DNA of 64,000 bases, taken from NCBI GenBank assembly GCA_963580455.1, contig OY756961.1, forward strand, positions 21,929,001-21,993,000, written 5' to 3'. The stretch is from Euonymus europaeus. Taxonomy: Eukaryota; Streptophyta; Magnoliopsida; Celastrales; Celastraceae. Shown piece after piece: positions 24,558 through 38,589 of the stretch; positions within the stretch are counted from its first letter, which is position 1, and each line of letters begins with the position of its first letter. A program made the translations under genes and the position numbers. Below the pieces are notes generated by a model, which saw nothing but the letters and a program-made list of their open reading frames with translations, ran no database searches and had not been told where the DNA came from.

Positions 24558-24966
24558 TCTTCATGATTAACATAGCCAATCAACTTGATGATGTTATTGT
24601 GATTGAACTTCATGAAAAAATATTATGACTTAACTGATTCATTAGTTATCCCTCATTCACGCAAGCAATTCAAATGCATTGATGATATATCCATGATCTA
24701 AGAAGTATATAGAGGTACAACAAAGTGTATGGAGGGATATACTGGAACAAAGACAGATTGTTGCAAAGTATTTTACTATCCAAACAATGAATTTAAGGAA
24801 ACTTAAGTACGTTTGAGGTATCTACTTTTAAAATAGTCACTTTCTATAACTTTTGACTATAGAAAATATCTCATGAATGTATTTTTTTTCAATACGAGAA
24901 TGACAATATCATGAAATTCAATCACAATAACATCATCAAGTTGATTGGGTATGTTAATCATGAAGA
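24558..24966. repeat. 58-bp inverted repeat made from a protein-kinase gene fragment
   Basis: Bases 24558-24615 are the reverse complement of 24909-24966 with two mismatches, separated by 293 bp. The right arm on the plus strand and the left arm on the minus strand both encode FNHNNIIKLIGYVNHED, a subdomain III/IV signature of plant receptor-like Ser/Thr kinases. The loop on the plus strand contains weaker kinase N-lobe-like words around 24700-24880. It is therefore a kinase fragment plus a partial inverted copy, able to fold into a hairpin if transcribed. No full kinase is present. Confidence 0.7.
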
Positions 24967-27900
24967 TGATGACCAAGAGATAATGAGATGCAGATGAAAT
25001 TACGGAAGAGTTGAAGAATGAAAGAATTATCATGCTTAAACAAACTCCTTACAATTTGAGCCAACAGCTTTAAGGTTATAATTTTTTATTATAATAATTT
25101 CTTATGAGATAATAGTTATAACATTATTTTTGTGTGTTGTATTGAGTATAGTTTTTTTGGTTCATTGAATCTAATATGATTTATTAGCTATCTTATTTGT
25201 TACATATATTTCATGTCGACAATGTTTTTTGGGTCATAAAATAGTATTGATTTGTTTTATTTTTAATTTATTATTATTATAGTGTTCAATGGAGCAGAAA
25301 TTTTTTCACGAATTTCAGAACAATGTCGTGCTATTATTTTTTGTCATGTTACGAAATTTCTAAGTCGTGTAACTCTCAAAAACTCCGTGGAAAAAGATTT
25401 TTTTAGTGTGTGTGCGAGTAATAACTTTAGTTTCGAGTTTTTTTATTTGACCATAGTTGAAATTGTATCCCACAACTTTCTTATTTAAAAACTATATTTC
25501 TTCTATTGATTTAGCTTTGAATTGTAATTTTTTAGTACTTTAGTCTTTCATTATATTTCTTTCGTTGTGTTCGGTTTGCGAGCGCTTGCACAATTTTCAA
25601 AATAAGCACAAGTTAATGTTACATGTTTTAAGCCATTTTCAATTATATATATGTGTGGCTTTTTCAACCGCTTAATTTTATTATTTATTCCGCTCTTCAA
25701 TTCTCCAACATTGCTGTCACTTTCATGAAAGGTTTTAAATTATTGTCTTTAAATTAATCATTGTCATTTAAATTTTAGTATACAACTCTCTTTTATAATA
25801 ATTTATTTATTAATACTCTTTGAATATAGCAATCCCAAATTATCTATTTAAACTCTTTTTGTTTGAGTTGTCTGCTTGCAATTTGATCTTGTCCGCTATT
25901 GGAAGTAGCAAGCTTAAAAAGCCTAAAGTAAGCCAATTGAAGGTTTTCGGAAATCAATTAGAGTTGGCCTAATAAAGGTGAGGGCTTTAAAACATAATTC
26001 TGTGAAATTTTGGGAAAGTTTGTGAATATGGAAGAGTTTTAAGTTTGGATCTTTTGATGGGTATGTTTGTAATTTTTCTATACTTCTTTGTTTCATAATG
26101 AGAACAATAAAGCAAGTATGATGTTCTCTTTGAAATGTCTGTTTGCACAAATCTTGTTGAAAATGGAGACTTTGGGTTTTAGTTCTCTGATTATGTCATA
26201 ATTGACTACCGTTTTCTGGAACGTATACAGATGTGCACAAAATATATTTTTGATGGGGAAGCTCATGAGTGGAAAATTACAAAAGGATGATCTGATATAT
26301 TTCTTTTGTCTGTGGTTCCATTCTGTTTTGATTCGTGTCTCAATTTCATTTGATTCATGTCTCGATTTCATTAATTTATTGGAGGAAAACATAGAAACAA
26401 GCTGCATCTTATTAAGAAAAAATCCTCACGTCAAAAAAATCAAGAAATATAAAGAAAAAATGTCTCACATCAAAAAAATTAAAAAAAATGTAAGTCAAAA
26501 TCTAACGCTTCTCAATTGTAAAATGGTCATTTTAAGGATAAAACTATGCAAGCCTTTTGACGCCCAAAACCGACAATAATAATAAGTTGTTTGGGTTAAT
26601 TTTTCTTACTTGACATAGACTCAACAATGTCGGGGTTCATTTACCGTCACTTTTTAAGGCTTGTATGACCGAGCCCACGAGTGTAAAATAGTTAAGATAA
26701 AATTTTTCACTATGAATAAAAAAATCTAAATCCACATCCTATCAATCGGATTTCGGATATCTTTCCTGGATTAAAATTTCATGATTCATAATATAAACCA
26801 AAGTCAACTGACAAATTCAAAATGAATGAAATTTTCAATAAAGTTTAGTAAATTTCATTTTTATAAAAGTTGGTGATAATGCTATCACTTGTCACATGTT
26901 AATTTATAATATTAATATTAGATTTAGGGTTTACATTATTGTGTTTTTAGTATTTATTACTAACTTTACTAATTAGGATTTTAAAAATATTAGTCAATTG
27001 AATATTTGAATTAGTAATATATATTATATCACATTAAATAGTGTTATTACAAATTACAATTAATTCATATTACATTAAAAAAATACATATATTGACAATT
27101 ATAATTTATGTAAATATATTAATGACATTAATTATCAATTACATAATTTTATATGTACTATATTATATGTGTGTGTATATCAGATAGAATCAAATCGGAT
27201 ATAATCAGATCGGATATCCGCACGTTCGGATCGGATGCACCTAAATTCATATCCATTCAAAAAATTCAGATTTTATCCATATTCATTATCCAAACAAAGA
27301 ATTTTTCTTCTATTTGACCGGATCAGATCATAAATCTACAGTTATGGATACATTTGTCATCTCTAATACGGTTACTTATGACCTACTGATTGAAATAGTG
27401 CTCCATCCCTACCCCAGGTCAACCCCCGACACGAATTTTATAAAATTGGTCAAAATAGACCCTATCATTTGTCATTTTTATTATTATATATTGTAATTTG
27501 TGTTGATTAAAAAGCATTGGCAAAAGAAGCATAAAGAGTTAACAAATCATATGATGAGCCCACTTTAGGAGTCTTCTATAAAGAGAACTCCACAGAGACC
27601 CAATCTCTCTATTTTTTGTATTGGTTCTATGACCTTAAAATCAACTAATGAGGAAAACAAAAAAGAGATTCCACCATGAAAGCAACATGTAGTCAAGATG
27701 ATGTCTAAATTAGTGGACAAACGGAATGTCCAAAAAAATCAAACTAGATAAAGATACAATCTCCTTGTGGAGCAGTGTAAAAAAGTAGTAGTGATTATGT
27801 TTTTCTTTTAATTGAGTTAAGTACTGATCAAATCTCAAGTCTTTACTAATCTCATTCAAATCAAACCCAATGCCGGCTTGTAGAAGGCAATCACAGATTA

Positions 27901-28149
27901 TGGAAGAAAAAGATATTGTCTACAGCCTTGTGTAAATAACAGAGCAATCATGAAAATAACTCACTCACTCAAGAAATAACTTTGCTTTGTTTTGTTGATG
28001 ATACAAAAAATAGACATTGAACACGTAGGGAGTATATTGAATAAAAAATGGCAACAAGAAGAAGAATCAAGGATTTTAATACCAAGAAAGATGAAGATGG
28101 AGAAGAAATTGTTCTGACCAACCTGTGAGCGAGAGATGCCGTAAAGGAA
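24967..28149. other. AT-rich intergenic DNA, no gene seen
   Basis: I find no supportable gene. At 27180-27330 there are repeated CGGATA/GGATCGGAT words typical of degenerate plant repeats. Bases 28000-28149 are probably the 3'UTR of the LRR gene on the minus strand. The ORFs here are short, AT-rich and without family features. Confidence 0.5.
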
Positions 28150-31100
28150 CTACTGCTCTGGCAATTTGTCCCTCAGATATTTCAGTACAGCTTGGGTTCC
28201 TCGATCCAAGATCGTTCTTCGAATGCTGCAAAACGTTTAAAACACAATGATTTTATCACTTGGATCACAATTTAGAAGTGATTCCTTTGGATCTATAATC
28301 ACACAGATCTGAAACATTATAATTACACATCAATTTTAGGACAAATTTGTAAATAAGATAAGAATCTATGGAAAGGTTCTTTAAAAACATTCATGAGACT
28401 ACTGCTATGCAAATACAAGCCTCGATTCCATTTTCCATAAGCCACACATTCACAATGAAACCCCAGAACTATATTTCTATTATGGTGCTCATAAAGGACA
28501 TTTTTCTAAAGTGGCCCCACAAAGTTTGTCTGATTCATATGCTTGTGTCAAGGGAAATTTCTAACCAGATTTTTGGTTTCATTAAAGTCAATAGAATCAC
28601 CAATAGATCTAAGGCATTAATTCTGAGAAATGCTCCAGTGAAATATTGAAATAACTCTAAACGAAGTTTTGCCTTGCATGAAAAATTAGATGTAAACTGT
28701 GAATCCGTTAGCAGTCTACACCTTCAGAACATGTGAGAAATATGACAAGTGGTTGTCTCGAATACTATATAAGGCCCCAGATATGTAATTCCATGTTATA
28801 ACCAGACCTAATGAATGTTTATCTCCAATTTATTCACAAAATTCCTGATCTGTACCTCCTTAGCAAGGAACAAGGGCAAGACCTAGGCTAATGGTAAATC
28901 AAAGGTGCTTCCCTGCAATCTAGGTGCAGCAAGTTCAAACCTTGTACATTAGGTGCTGTTTCCATTTCATACTTGATATTTAATCTTTTTCTTCATATGT
29001 CGGATAAATAAAACCCCTTTCAAAAGTTTCATTAATGTCAACAAGTTTAGGATTCAACACGTATTTATAAGTTTGGAGAGATTTTTCTTTTAATTCTACC
29101 ATCTCCACAGAAAATATTTTTAATAAGTCGCAATCATTGACAGATTGTATAACTTTCTACATGAATCAAAATAATATTTGAAAGATGGAAATGCAAAATA
29201 TAACACACCTTCTCAACGGATTTCCATCAACTCTTAAAACTTGCAGGCCGGGTTCCAGCAAACCCTGAATAGGTAAGATGTCTTATAGAATAATGCATAA
29301 AATTTAAGTTCAAGAAAACACTTGATCTTAGACGAAAGGCCGAGAGAGGTGCAAGTTCAATAAAACACATTGTCAATTATACAACACCCAATGACAAATG
29401 CTCACACACTCAGGATTATGAAGATCAAATAAACAAACAAAGGCTATCTTAACAATAAAATAATATAAAACACTAGCAAGCACCAAATAACAACTTGAAT
29501 GAAACAACCCAAGACAATATCAAAGTGTAAGGTAGTCTTTGCACCATATGATGAGAACTAAGCCAACTATTACAGGATTTTTCTTTCAAAATATAAATCT
29601 TAGTAACTAAGTTACAGGCCAAAGATGAACCTAACTTGTTGCAAAGTTGCTTCATTTAAACCCAAGTGTTATAGGTTCCCATGAAATAACTTCAAAATGC
29701 TTGTCTATTTTTAGTGTCTGAATATTAGGCCCAATAGGGTATCATTATAACCCCTTTTTGTTATTTTTTCAAGAATTGTAGTTATTGTAATTCATATTGA
29801 TGCCCACATACTGACTTCTCAGCCAACAGTAACTTCAATAAACAGTAATTATATTCTTAATGATTGGACAATCTAAAATGCAGGACATCAAAAACTTTCT
29901 TAATGATACTCTGATGCTCGATGATGTTCAACATAATTCTTCCTTCATTTTCTTATTTGCGGGTGGGATGGGGGATGCTTATAACATCATATTAACAAAA
30001 TAGGCACTAGATCTTTCACACGGCGCAAGCTCAAAAATAATCGTGGAAGAGCAACAAACTCTGACCAGCTCTGCAGGAAGTGTTGATATACTATTGCCAG
30101 ACAAATCAAGCTCAGTTAGAGACGAAAGCTTTTTGAAATCCTGCATTCCATATCAACAAAAACAATTAAGTCGGTATCAGCAGTCAAAAATTGAAAGAAA
30201 AAAAAAAAGAGAAATGAAAAATAGAAATATATCGAAGAGGAATAGTTAAGGCAATAACAATGAGTTGGAACCAATTAATATCCTACTAGAAAACTCGTGA
30301 AAACCCTAGCACATCCATGATTATCTATGCATTCTTTTTAGAAATTTGCCTGAAACAAAAGAAGACATTTAAGACATTTTAGTTTCAGTTTTCCTGCTAA
30401 TCAAGCAAAACATGCATATCATGGATTCCCTGGACAGTTCTTTCTACCAATATCAAAGCAAAGGCTGAGAATGGATATAACCATTTATAAATCAAATTAT
30501 CATTAGACTCATATGGAGAGTATTTGTCTTCAATCAATGAATGTTACCGCAGGAATTGATTGAAGGGAGTTTTGGCTTAAGTCGAGAATATGCAGTTGCT
30601 GTAATCTCAATATTTCTGATGGTACTTCATGTAGCTGCATCCGTCTGAGGAGGCAATAGAGAAGTAAGACAAACAGAGCAGATCTAGGGCGAAGTAATTA
30701 CAAGGACAAACAACATGCACAGACAGGCAGCTAGTGTACAAGTACGTATGCATATATGCCCTTGTATGCGTGTAGTTGCATTTGGGTGTTAACAATCCAG
30801 CCAACTGACCTCAAGTAAAGCTCCTGCAAATGCGGTAAGCTTGAAAATGATGGATTCTCAGGTAATGAACCAGCATTACAACTTAGATCCAAAATTTGGA
30901 GCATAGAAACTGCTTGGAGCCCATCTGATGGAATCTACAGGTCAAGTGAAGGACACAATGAAATCATGTTCATGTGCTGTGAGCATGCATCAAATACAGG
31001 AGAAGGAAAATTATAGCTCAATAGTCAATCCTCATCCTGATGCTAGATGCAAGGTAATACTGATATCTGCCAAGCTTCATAATTTTCAATGAATCTTCAG

Positions 31101-34100
31101 CCAAGTACAATGTTATACTATTTCTTCTTTGAAGCATTAAACTCAAAACCGTATGTGTTCAACAGGTTATTCGGAGTCATAATGGACATTCTCAATGCAA
31201 GAAAAAGCTTCCCTACTTCAGAATTTCAAAGGCAGAAAGTTCTAGTTGCAATGCCATCCAACTTGACATCACGATTTGCCAAACACCTAAGAACATGTTA
31301 AATATTGTGTGATGTGTGAATGAGCGCGCATGTGAAAAATAACTGGAAGACAATCAGAATCTATTTAAAGTTGTCAAGAGGGTAAGGAAACTCTAATATT
31401 TCAGCAACCAATCCAATTGATGTTTTTAAACCATCACTACATTATTCCCCAACAGAAACAGAAAAATCAGCTTGATGTACCTGGCTCAATGGATTATTGT
31501 CCAGCTTCAAGCATGAAAGACTCAGAAGTGACTTCAGAATCGCAGCAGGCCACTCTTTAACCTTGTTTCTAGATAAAATCAAAGTCTGCACATTCAGATA
31601 ATGTTACTGTGAATTAACGGAAGTTCCAGCTGATAGAACGGGCTGCTATTCATCAGACTCCCAAACCTGCCACCTACCAAAACCTATACTTGGCTCATTA
31701 ATTAATACAATGTTTCTAACCATAAACATCAAGAGTTATTTGCTTAACAATATATCAGCTATAGGTCAATAAAATGACTTCTAATGCAAAAAACGTTTCA
31801 AATTAATGTTCATGTAGATAATTGGAGTAACTGCGTCCTTTAAAATGAAGGAACAATGATTCTATTGTGAGTGTTGAGAAGAACAAATAAAATTCTCCAT
31901 TTTGCAGATGCTATTGGTGATATCTATTTTTGACTGAATCAACATGGTGGTCACATGTGAAATAATGAATGTTCATATAGGCACATAAATACCCAGTTAC
32001 ACAGCCTACCCAAGGCCTGTACAAAGATCTGATTATCTCACAACCACCTAGAGGTCATGGGTTCATAGCCTAGAAACAGCCTCTCCATTAATCAGATGCT
32101 CTTGATCAATGACTATAAATTCAAATAAATGTAGGATTTTACTCATACAATGAAGTCCATATCAAGCAGTGACCGAATAAAGCAAACAATTTACCTTGAG
32201 GGAAACACACGAGGAAAGTTCAACTGGAAGCTCTTGAATAGAATTCCTAGAAAGGTCAACTTTTGTGACTTCACTTGATTCCCATACTTCTGATGGGAAA
32301 GTAATCAATCCTAGTCCTCCCAAAGAGAGTTCCTGATAATATAAATATTAATCTAAAACCAAAAAAAAATTCATTTCTCTGGGAAACCAAAATAAATGTT
32401 TAAAGCTGCTATGTCAGACCTTGAAAATAGATCAAAATCATAATACATACATTCAACAAGTTCTAAAACTTCAGGAACCATGATAAAATATTGAATTGTG
32501 AGAAATAGGACAGCAAAACACATGATGAAGATAGTGAGATACACACATAGGTTCATATTCTTTTCCTTATTTTCTGCAAGACTGAAATATAAATTATGAC
32601 TTCAGGTTCAACGCAACACCAGGAAAAACTCTATTTCCATATATAAAAGAATTATTGCAGAGCATAAAACAATTCTAGAATACATCACAAAAGGCAACTG
32701 CAGTTAATTTCGACATATAAGCTAGCAAATAACGAGTTTTCTTGCGCAAAATCGTCAAGATGATTATTTCCATCAAGAGCATTTAGATGTACATAAATTA
32801 CACAAAGCAACACCTTTGAGCCGAGAGATAATCGAGCTGCTGCTGCAATTATATCCCCTTTTGATGATGTGGTCGTTTCTGAATCTACATTTCAAGGTTA
32901 TTCGTTATTTGAAAAAACATGCAACCAATTAATGAAAATCAAAAATATCATATAGTTGAGAATTTCAAACTCTTTCAAGCAAGGCATGGAAGAAAGATAA
33001 TTAAAGGGCAGTTTCATATTCTCAACTATGTAATTTAAGAATGGAGAAGCAACATTACCTGCACTTTCAGAAAATCTACTTCGAAGATACTTCAGCAAAG
33101 CAGCTGTAGGTCCAGTTACCAATGAACTGGCAAGCAAAAAGAAATTAGTCAAAGAATATGGATCAATAAAAGGGTTGACAATATTAGCAACGAATTATGG
33201 TTACACACCTTCGAAGAGTGCGCAATGGATTGCCAGTAAGCAAAAGTTTTCGCAAGGTAGTCATCTTGCCTGGGCAATAAATGAAAGTTAGACTATTTTT
33301 CTTATTTACAATATTAATGATATTGGCATTGTTCTGGGCACGTAACAATGTAAAGAAAGATCAGACAGAAATAAAACATTGCAGCTCAACAAAGGGAAGA
33401 AAAGTGTTGTAGAGCGCTTATATAAAAGTTACAGGCTCATACTTAATTGAAAATTATGCATTAACCGCAGTTAGATAAGTGAAAAAGGCAATGTTCTGCA
33501 TCTATGCAAAGTGGACAAGTGGGGAAGTAGATAAATTTAGTATGGTATATAACCAAGATAACAATTTTATGGTCAAACAGAGAGACAAGAAATCTCTAGA
33601 GCATCTTTCAAGAATATCAAGTGAAACATATTGGATCCATAATTGATGCCAATTTATAACTTTTAGATACTCACCAATCTCTGGGGGCAATCCAGTTAAG
33701 GAATTATTTGAGAGATCCAAGACAGAAAGTCGTAGTTTGCATGCTTCCACCGGATATTCAGTTAACTGCATGCATATTAAACAATAAGAAAACAAGAAAC
33801 AAACCACTGCCCCGTGTATTTCTGTCCCACAAGCAGAGAGTTTTTGTTAAAACCCCTTGTTTGGGGAGGAGGGGGTGTTTATGAAGTACAGAAGTACTAA
33901 ACAGATAAAAATAAGGTGAGATGAATATGGTCAAATGTTACCCCTAGACCTGCAGAATAGTATAACTAAAAGTAAGACCAATAATCACGGTCTATGCCGA
34001 GTGAGTTGCTCCTAACAGCAGATACTTATCTATTTTACTCAAGGTAGACAAGTTTTGATCCAGATCTATATGGTAAACTACCCTGTCAAACTTACACACA

Positions 34101-37100
34101 AAGCAAAAAAGTAAAGTTGCTGATACACATGTACAAACAGTCACCTAGCCCAGTTATAATTTAAAAATTAAACCACATACGAGTCCACATAAGTGTTTCA
34201 TTACAAAATGGTGTTTTTCTCCTTTTACAAAAGAGAGACAATCAAACTACAGACAAGAATGATGCAGCAAAACAGAGAACAAATACCATATCTTTATATT
34301 TCCAATGTTGTTAGTACTTCGGTAGCTAGATTTATTTTCATGTGTCATGCAGATACAGAGACAGATGAGCACCAAAGTTTTTACTACCAAGTCCAAAATT
34401 GAAAATGAAGGAGTCCATTAAGATTCACCAATGAAGTGCTAGCAATTTGACCAGCACAGTTGACACAGAAGCATTTAGGATTGTTTTGACAACAGCACCA
34501 GACAATTCTATGATGCCTTGAAGTACCAAACAGTGTTACTTAAATTTGTTCAAGTTTACTTACCTTTGTCCAGGATGGTTACTTATCCCTTTGCAGAATC
34601 GCTTCCACCAAATTAAATAACTATCCAAGTGTAGGTAACTTTCGGAAAAGACAAGTAACAACACTGGACAAGGGAGAGTAAACCTGAACAATATTAACAC
34701 GGCATGGTACTTTGATTTCACATCAAGGCAACATAGAATTTTCCTACAGCACCAAACCTGATAACAAATTTCCTAGGGCAGCCTTTTTTTCATTTATGTA
34801 GAGAATTTAAGGAAATTAAATATATTACTATGTTTTTAAGCACATCAGTCTCTACAAGCAGTATACAAAGGATGTTATATTCCAACAAAATATCATGGTA
34901 TTTATAATAAATCAGAAACAGTGAACACTTCGTACAGTCGTACCTGGTTTGAGTGAAGATCTAATGTCCCTAAGCAAGAAAGTGCCCCTATCTCAGCTGG
35001 TAGAATTGATAATGCATTATTCCTGAAAGGAAAAAAAATAGAGTTACAAATGCCAGATGAGCATCAATTCTATGAGATCCTAACTAGAAAATTGATTTAC
35101 GAATATACTCTTAAAATTCAAAATGTATAAGTTGATGAGAAAATGACCCCATGTAAAACTCTGTGAGAGAACTGCAACCCATTATTGATGTAGGGATTGA
35201 TGAGATTCCTACACAATTCACATATAACAAAGACTTGCCAGTAAAAATGCGAAAAATAAGTCTGCATAGTACAGAAATTGAGGATATTTTGCAAAATAGC
35301 TCCTTGCTTTATTTACTCACTGTTCTGATGAAGCTCAAGGCGGATGAGTCTTGAAAGGCTCCCAATGTTGTTTGGCATGCTACCCAGTAAATTTCTTGCT
35401 ATGTAAATTTCAAAATTGAACACTAGTATAAATTTTCAATTAATGTATATACAAAAACTACAGAATGAGATAATTAACCCAATAGCTACAGCAGATAGTT
35501 ACATGCATTAAGTTCTGTTAGAACAGTCCATGATGCAATCAAATTCTCTGATAAACCAGTCAACTTGTTCCCCTGAGATAGTTAGAGGACACATTTTAGA
35601 AACATGATAGATAACCTTTTATGTGAGAATGAAGATACATACGGACCAGAAGCCCCAAATATATCAAATTATCATGTTCATGAGAAGGTGAGGGGATCCT
35701 GGAAGCTGATGTTACAAAATCCTGCTAATACCTCCACATCCAGTTTTGTCAATTTCGAACAGTTAGCTAGGTCTTCAGGCAAGCAGGTGATAGAATTGTT
35801 TGATGCCTACAAAAGGAAGTAGCAAAAGCTATTTAACCGAGAGGAATACAGAACCAAATTCATAAGGCACTTGAGAACTTTGGTCAACTAAGTCTATCCA
35901 ATCATGTATATAAAGGCAATGCATAATCTATAACAGACTAACAGCGCATAACTAATGTGCTCACTACTGGTATGATGAAATTAACCGCATGGATTCTACA
36001 AGGCTTAAGCATAACAGCCTATTTCTAGTGTTGAGAAAAATCAATTTAAAGGTACCAAGGCTTAAGCATATGAAGAAATCATAATAAAGAAGGGCCCGCA
36101 GCTAGTTTTCAAACCATCAATAAATATTACCTTCAATTCAGCTAGACCTAAACATTGTCCAACTGATCTTGGGAGCTCCTTGAGCTGATTGCTCGAACAA
36201 TCAAACCTGGAATGGCCACATAAAAGAAGAATCAGTCAACACAACTACACATAAAGTTTCTCCCCCGCGACTATCAAGAAGCATGATGACAACCACAATT
36301 TGATGTGTACTTAAAGGATTCCGTGTCATTGTACTAAAATGACATAGCATCTTTGAAATGAATCCAATTGCAAAGTGGATTCTTCAAAATAGTAGTGGAT
36401 CTCGAACAAAATTCTTATTGAAATTAGTTGATGTGTGGTCTAGCTGAGAACAATTGGCTGGGGCTAGATATTTTATATTGGTGTCTTAAAGTATCTGTTT
36501 TCCTATCTCTATCCGCTATTCTAGAACTTATTAATGACCTTTCCTTAAGTTCACTGGCCTTGATTCAGTTTTCCTTCTAATGCCCTGATGAAAATCATTC
36601 TGCATTCTTTTTTTCTTTTTTTTGGTACTATGGTTATACAGTGCTTTAACAAATCTTTAGATGTGTGAAATAAAATTTTACAAAAAAACTAGAAGTTGGA
36701 GATATCATATCACAATTGTTGTAACAAACATGCCATCATTTTTTTCATCCTTCCAATGTTTTTTGGCGGCATGAAAAATGTACGTCTGGTACAAGTATAA
36801 AGGCATGCCATTATTAATAATTACAATATAAAATACAGAAACCTAGCAACTCGTCAGAGAAAGCGAGATACCTACTTGACAAGAGCAGTTGCTCCCCCGA
36901 TCTCCTCAGGTATTTGTACTATAGCATTGAAAGACACATCTAAAGATTTCAGCATTGGAAGCCTGCCAAAGTATAGACAAAGAATAACATGTTAGGTGTC
37001 GATTAGTAAAATAAAATAAAAAAAAGTTTCAGATAACACTAGGAAATATTTCGGAGCACGGAGAACTCACTCGCCAAGGGCAGCTGGGAGTTCAGAAAGT

Positions 37101-37860
37101 TTGTTGTGGCTAACATTCAATACAGCCAGTTGATGTAAATTTTGGAGATCTTCCCCAATTGATTCAATGTCATTGTGAGCCAAGATTAACTTTTGTAGCT
37201 CTACAGCCTGCAAACAAGCATTATAGGATCCGTTTTAACTTGCTCGCATTAGATAATAAATTGCAAAACCTTCACAATGGCACATTAAATCTTTAAAAGT
37301 CTGCATTTGAATAAGCAGAAGAAAAAACGAAGACAAAGGAAACGCCAAAGTTAGAAGCTTAAAGAATATGCAAGTACCTCCCACCACTTTTCACCCTCCT
37401 GAAGTGAATCCAAACTTTGGTACACCTCAGTTGGCACATCCCTGAAAATGAAGCAAGATTATGTAAACCATTACACAAGTGTGAACAATTGTTTCTTCCA
37501 TGCTCCACTAAGCACATTCCCAAACATTAATTCTATAAATCAATAGTATATGAACTATAAATCAATAGTATATGAACTATAAATCAATAGTATAAACATT
37601 AATCCAATTAACAGAGAGATTAATCCCGCAGATCACATTAATTATTAAAATCCTTCTACAGTGCTGAACAACTGTACCACCAAACAAAATTTACGAAATT
37701 ATAGACTATGGAAATGGATGATCATAATTACTCTTGCGTTGTGAGAAATACAGATCGGTTTCACGTAGTTAAATTGTGGAACAGAGAACGCTTGCCTGAG
37801 AGAGCGATTCGATAGGTTGAGAGAACCAGAGGTTCTCGCTGCTTTGAGCACTCTATCCAT
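28150..37860 (-). CDS. LRRC40-type leucine-rich-repeat protein (plant orthologue)
   Basis: A protein made almost wholly of LRRs of the Ras-group/LRRC40 type; a scaffold role is inferred. Minus-strand exons: 37860-37796, 37441-37378, 37207-37071, 36962-36876, 36206-36131, 35806-35732, 35572-35503, 35398-35321, 35208-35148, 35022-34944, 33765-33675, 33269-33209, 33126-33059, 32884-32814, 32332-32195, 31585-31481, 30934-30810, 30644-30548, 30140-30066, 29264-29209 and 28225-28150. They total 1755 nt, 584 aa plus stop, with all phases agreeing. The start is [20 protein letters not shown]. Repeats such as [17 protein letters not shown] and [19 protein letters not shown] run throughout. The sequence [11 protein letters not shown]...[11 protein letters not shown], midway, is echoed by GNPLRRSIRRTIL...[13 protein letters not shown] at the end, showing two LRR halves. 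Intron 1 begins with GC (CTCAG|GCAAGC); the other introns are GT-AG. I recognise the Arabidopsis At3g15410-like family from memory. Confidence 0.93.
28871..28990 (+). mobile_element. Possible tRNA-derived SINE fragment in LRR gene intron 20
   Basis: AGGCTAATGGTAA resembles a pol III A box and, about 40 bp on, AAGTTCAAACCTT resembles a B box, followed by a T-rich end. Only motif-level support. Confidence 0.3.
31990..32092 (+). mobile_element. Possible Au-like SINE fragment in LRR gene intron 15
   Basis: GAGGTCATGGGTTCATAGCC (B-box-like) followed by TAGAAACAGCCTCT matches the diagnostic middle of plant Au-type SINEs as I remember it (GGAAACAGCCTCT). The 3' part is missing. Confidence 0.4.
37534..37597. 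repeat. 22-bp tandem repeat, about three copies, LRR gene intron 1
   Basis: The unit ATAAATCAATAGTATATGAA, then CT, is repeated nearly perfectly, the last copy partial. It lies in the intron that begins with GC. Confidence 0.9.
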
Positions 37861-38589
37861 GCTATCTCTGCTTCAGATCTGCATTCTTCGATACAAATTA
37901 CAGAGCCTAACGGTTGGTGACTTGGTGTTTTCGATTCCAAACTTGACAACTACTTGGTTTGGGTAATTGCAATAAGGAAGCTTTTCATTCCTATCAAAAT
38001 CAATAGGAAAATATCCCATCATAAAATATGTTTCTAATAAATATATTCTTCATAAATTTAAATTTTAAATCCTAAATTTGTTTTACCATATATATAGTGT
38101 CACATATAATTATCCAGATTTTGAGTTTTTTTTTTTTTGGATGACTAGCATCAGCGAAATCAATATTAGACCTCTCTTATACAAAAAATGAAATTAGAGA
38201 ATCACAATAACAAAACACAAATTTGTATACATTTTTTTCATTCCTATTAACAAAACATTTACTTTTTTATTATTTTATTTATTCTCCAACAAAATTATAC
38301 CAAAATTAATATTAAATCACACATCTTTTATAAAAATTTAAATAATATCACCAAAATACATCTCTCAATATAATCATATCAATAAAATATTTCTCAATAC
38401 AATCACATCAATAAAAAAAATACACACACTCATATATTATTAATTCTCTCCTAAAAACACCACATTGCAATTGTCCCAAACTACTTCACAATATTACCGA
38501 GTCAATGATAAACCTACCAAGGGCATCTCCAACAATGGGATGCATTTTGGGTATGTATCTTGAAGGTTATTTGCATACTCTTCTACATT
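37861..38589. other. LRR gene upstream region, AT-rich, no gene seen
   Basis: The first 100 bases or so before the minus-strand ATG would be 5'UTR/promoter of the LRR gene; I see no clear TATA box. The rest is A/T-rich with a T10 tract near 38130 and no recognisable coding sequence. Confidence 0.45.

Noticed and set aside
26202..26579. 125-codon plus-strand ORF in the AT-rich region
   Set aside because: Composition is random-like (Lys/Ile/Asn-rich), there is an overlapping open frame on the other strand, and no domain is recognisable.
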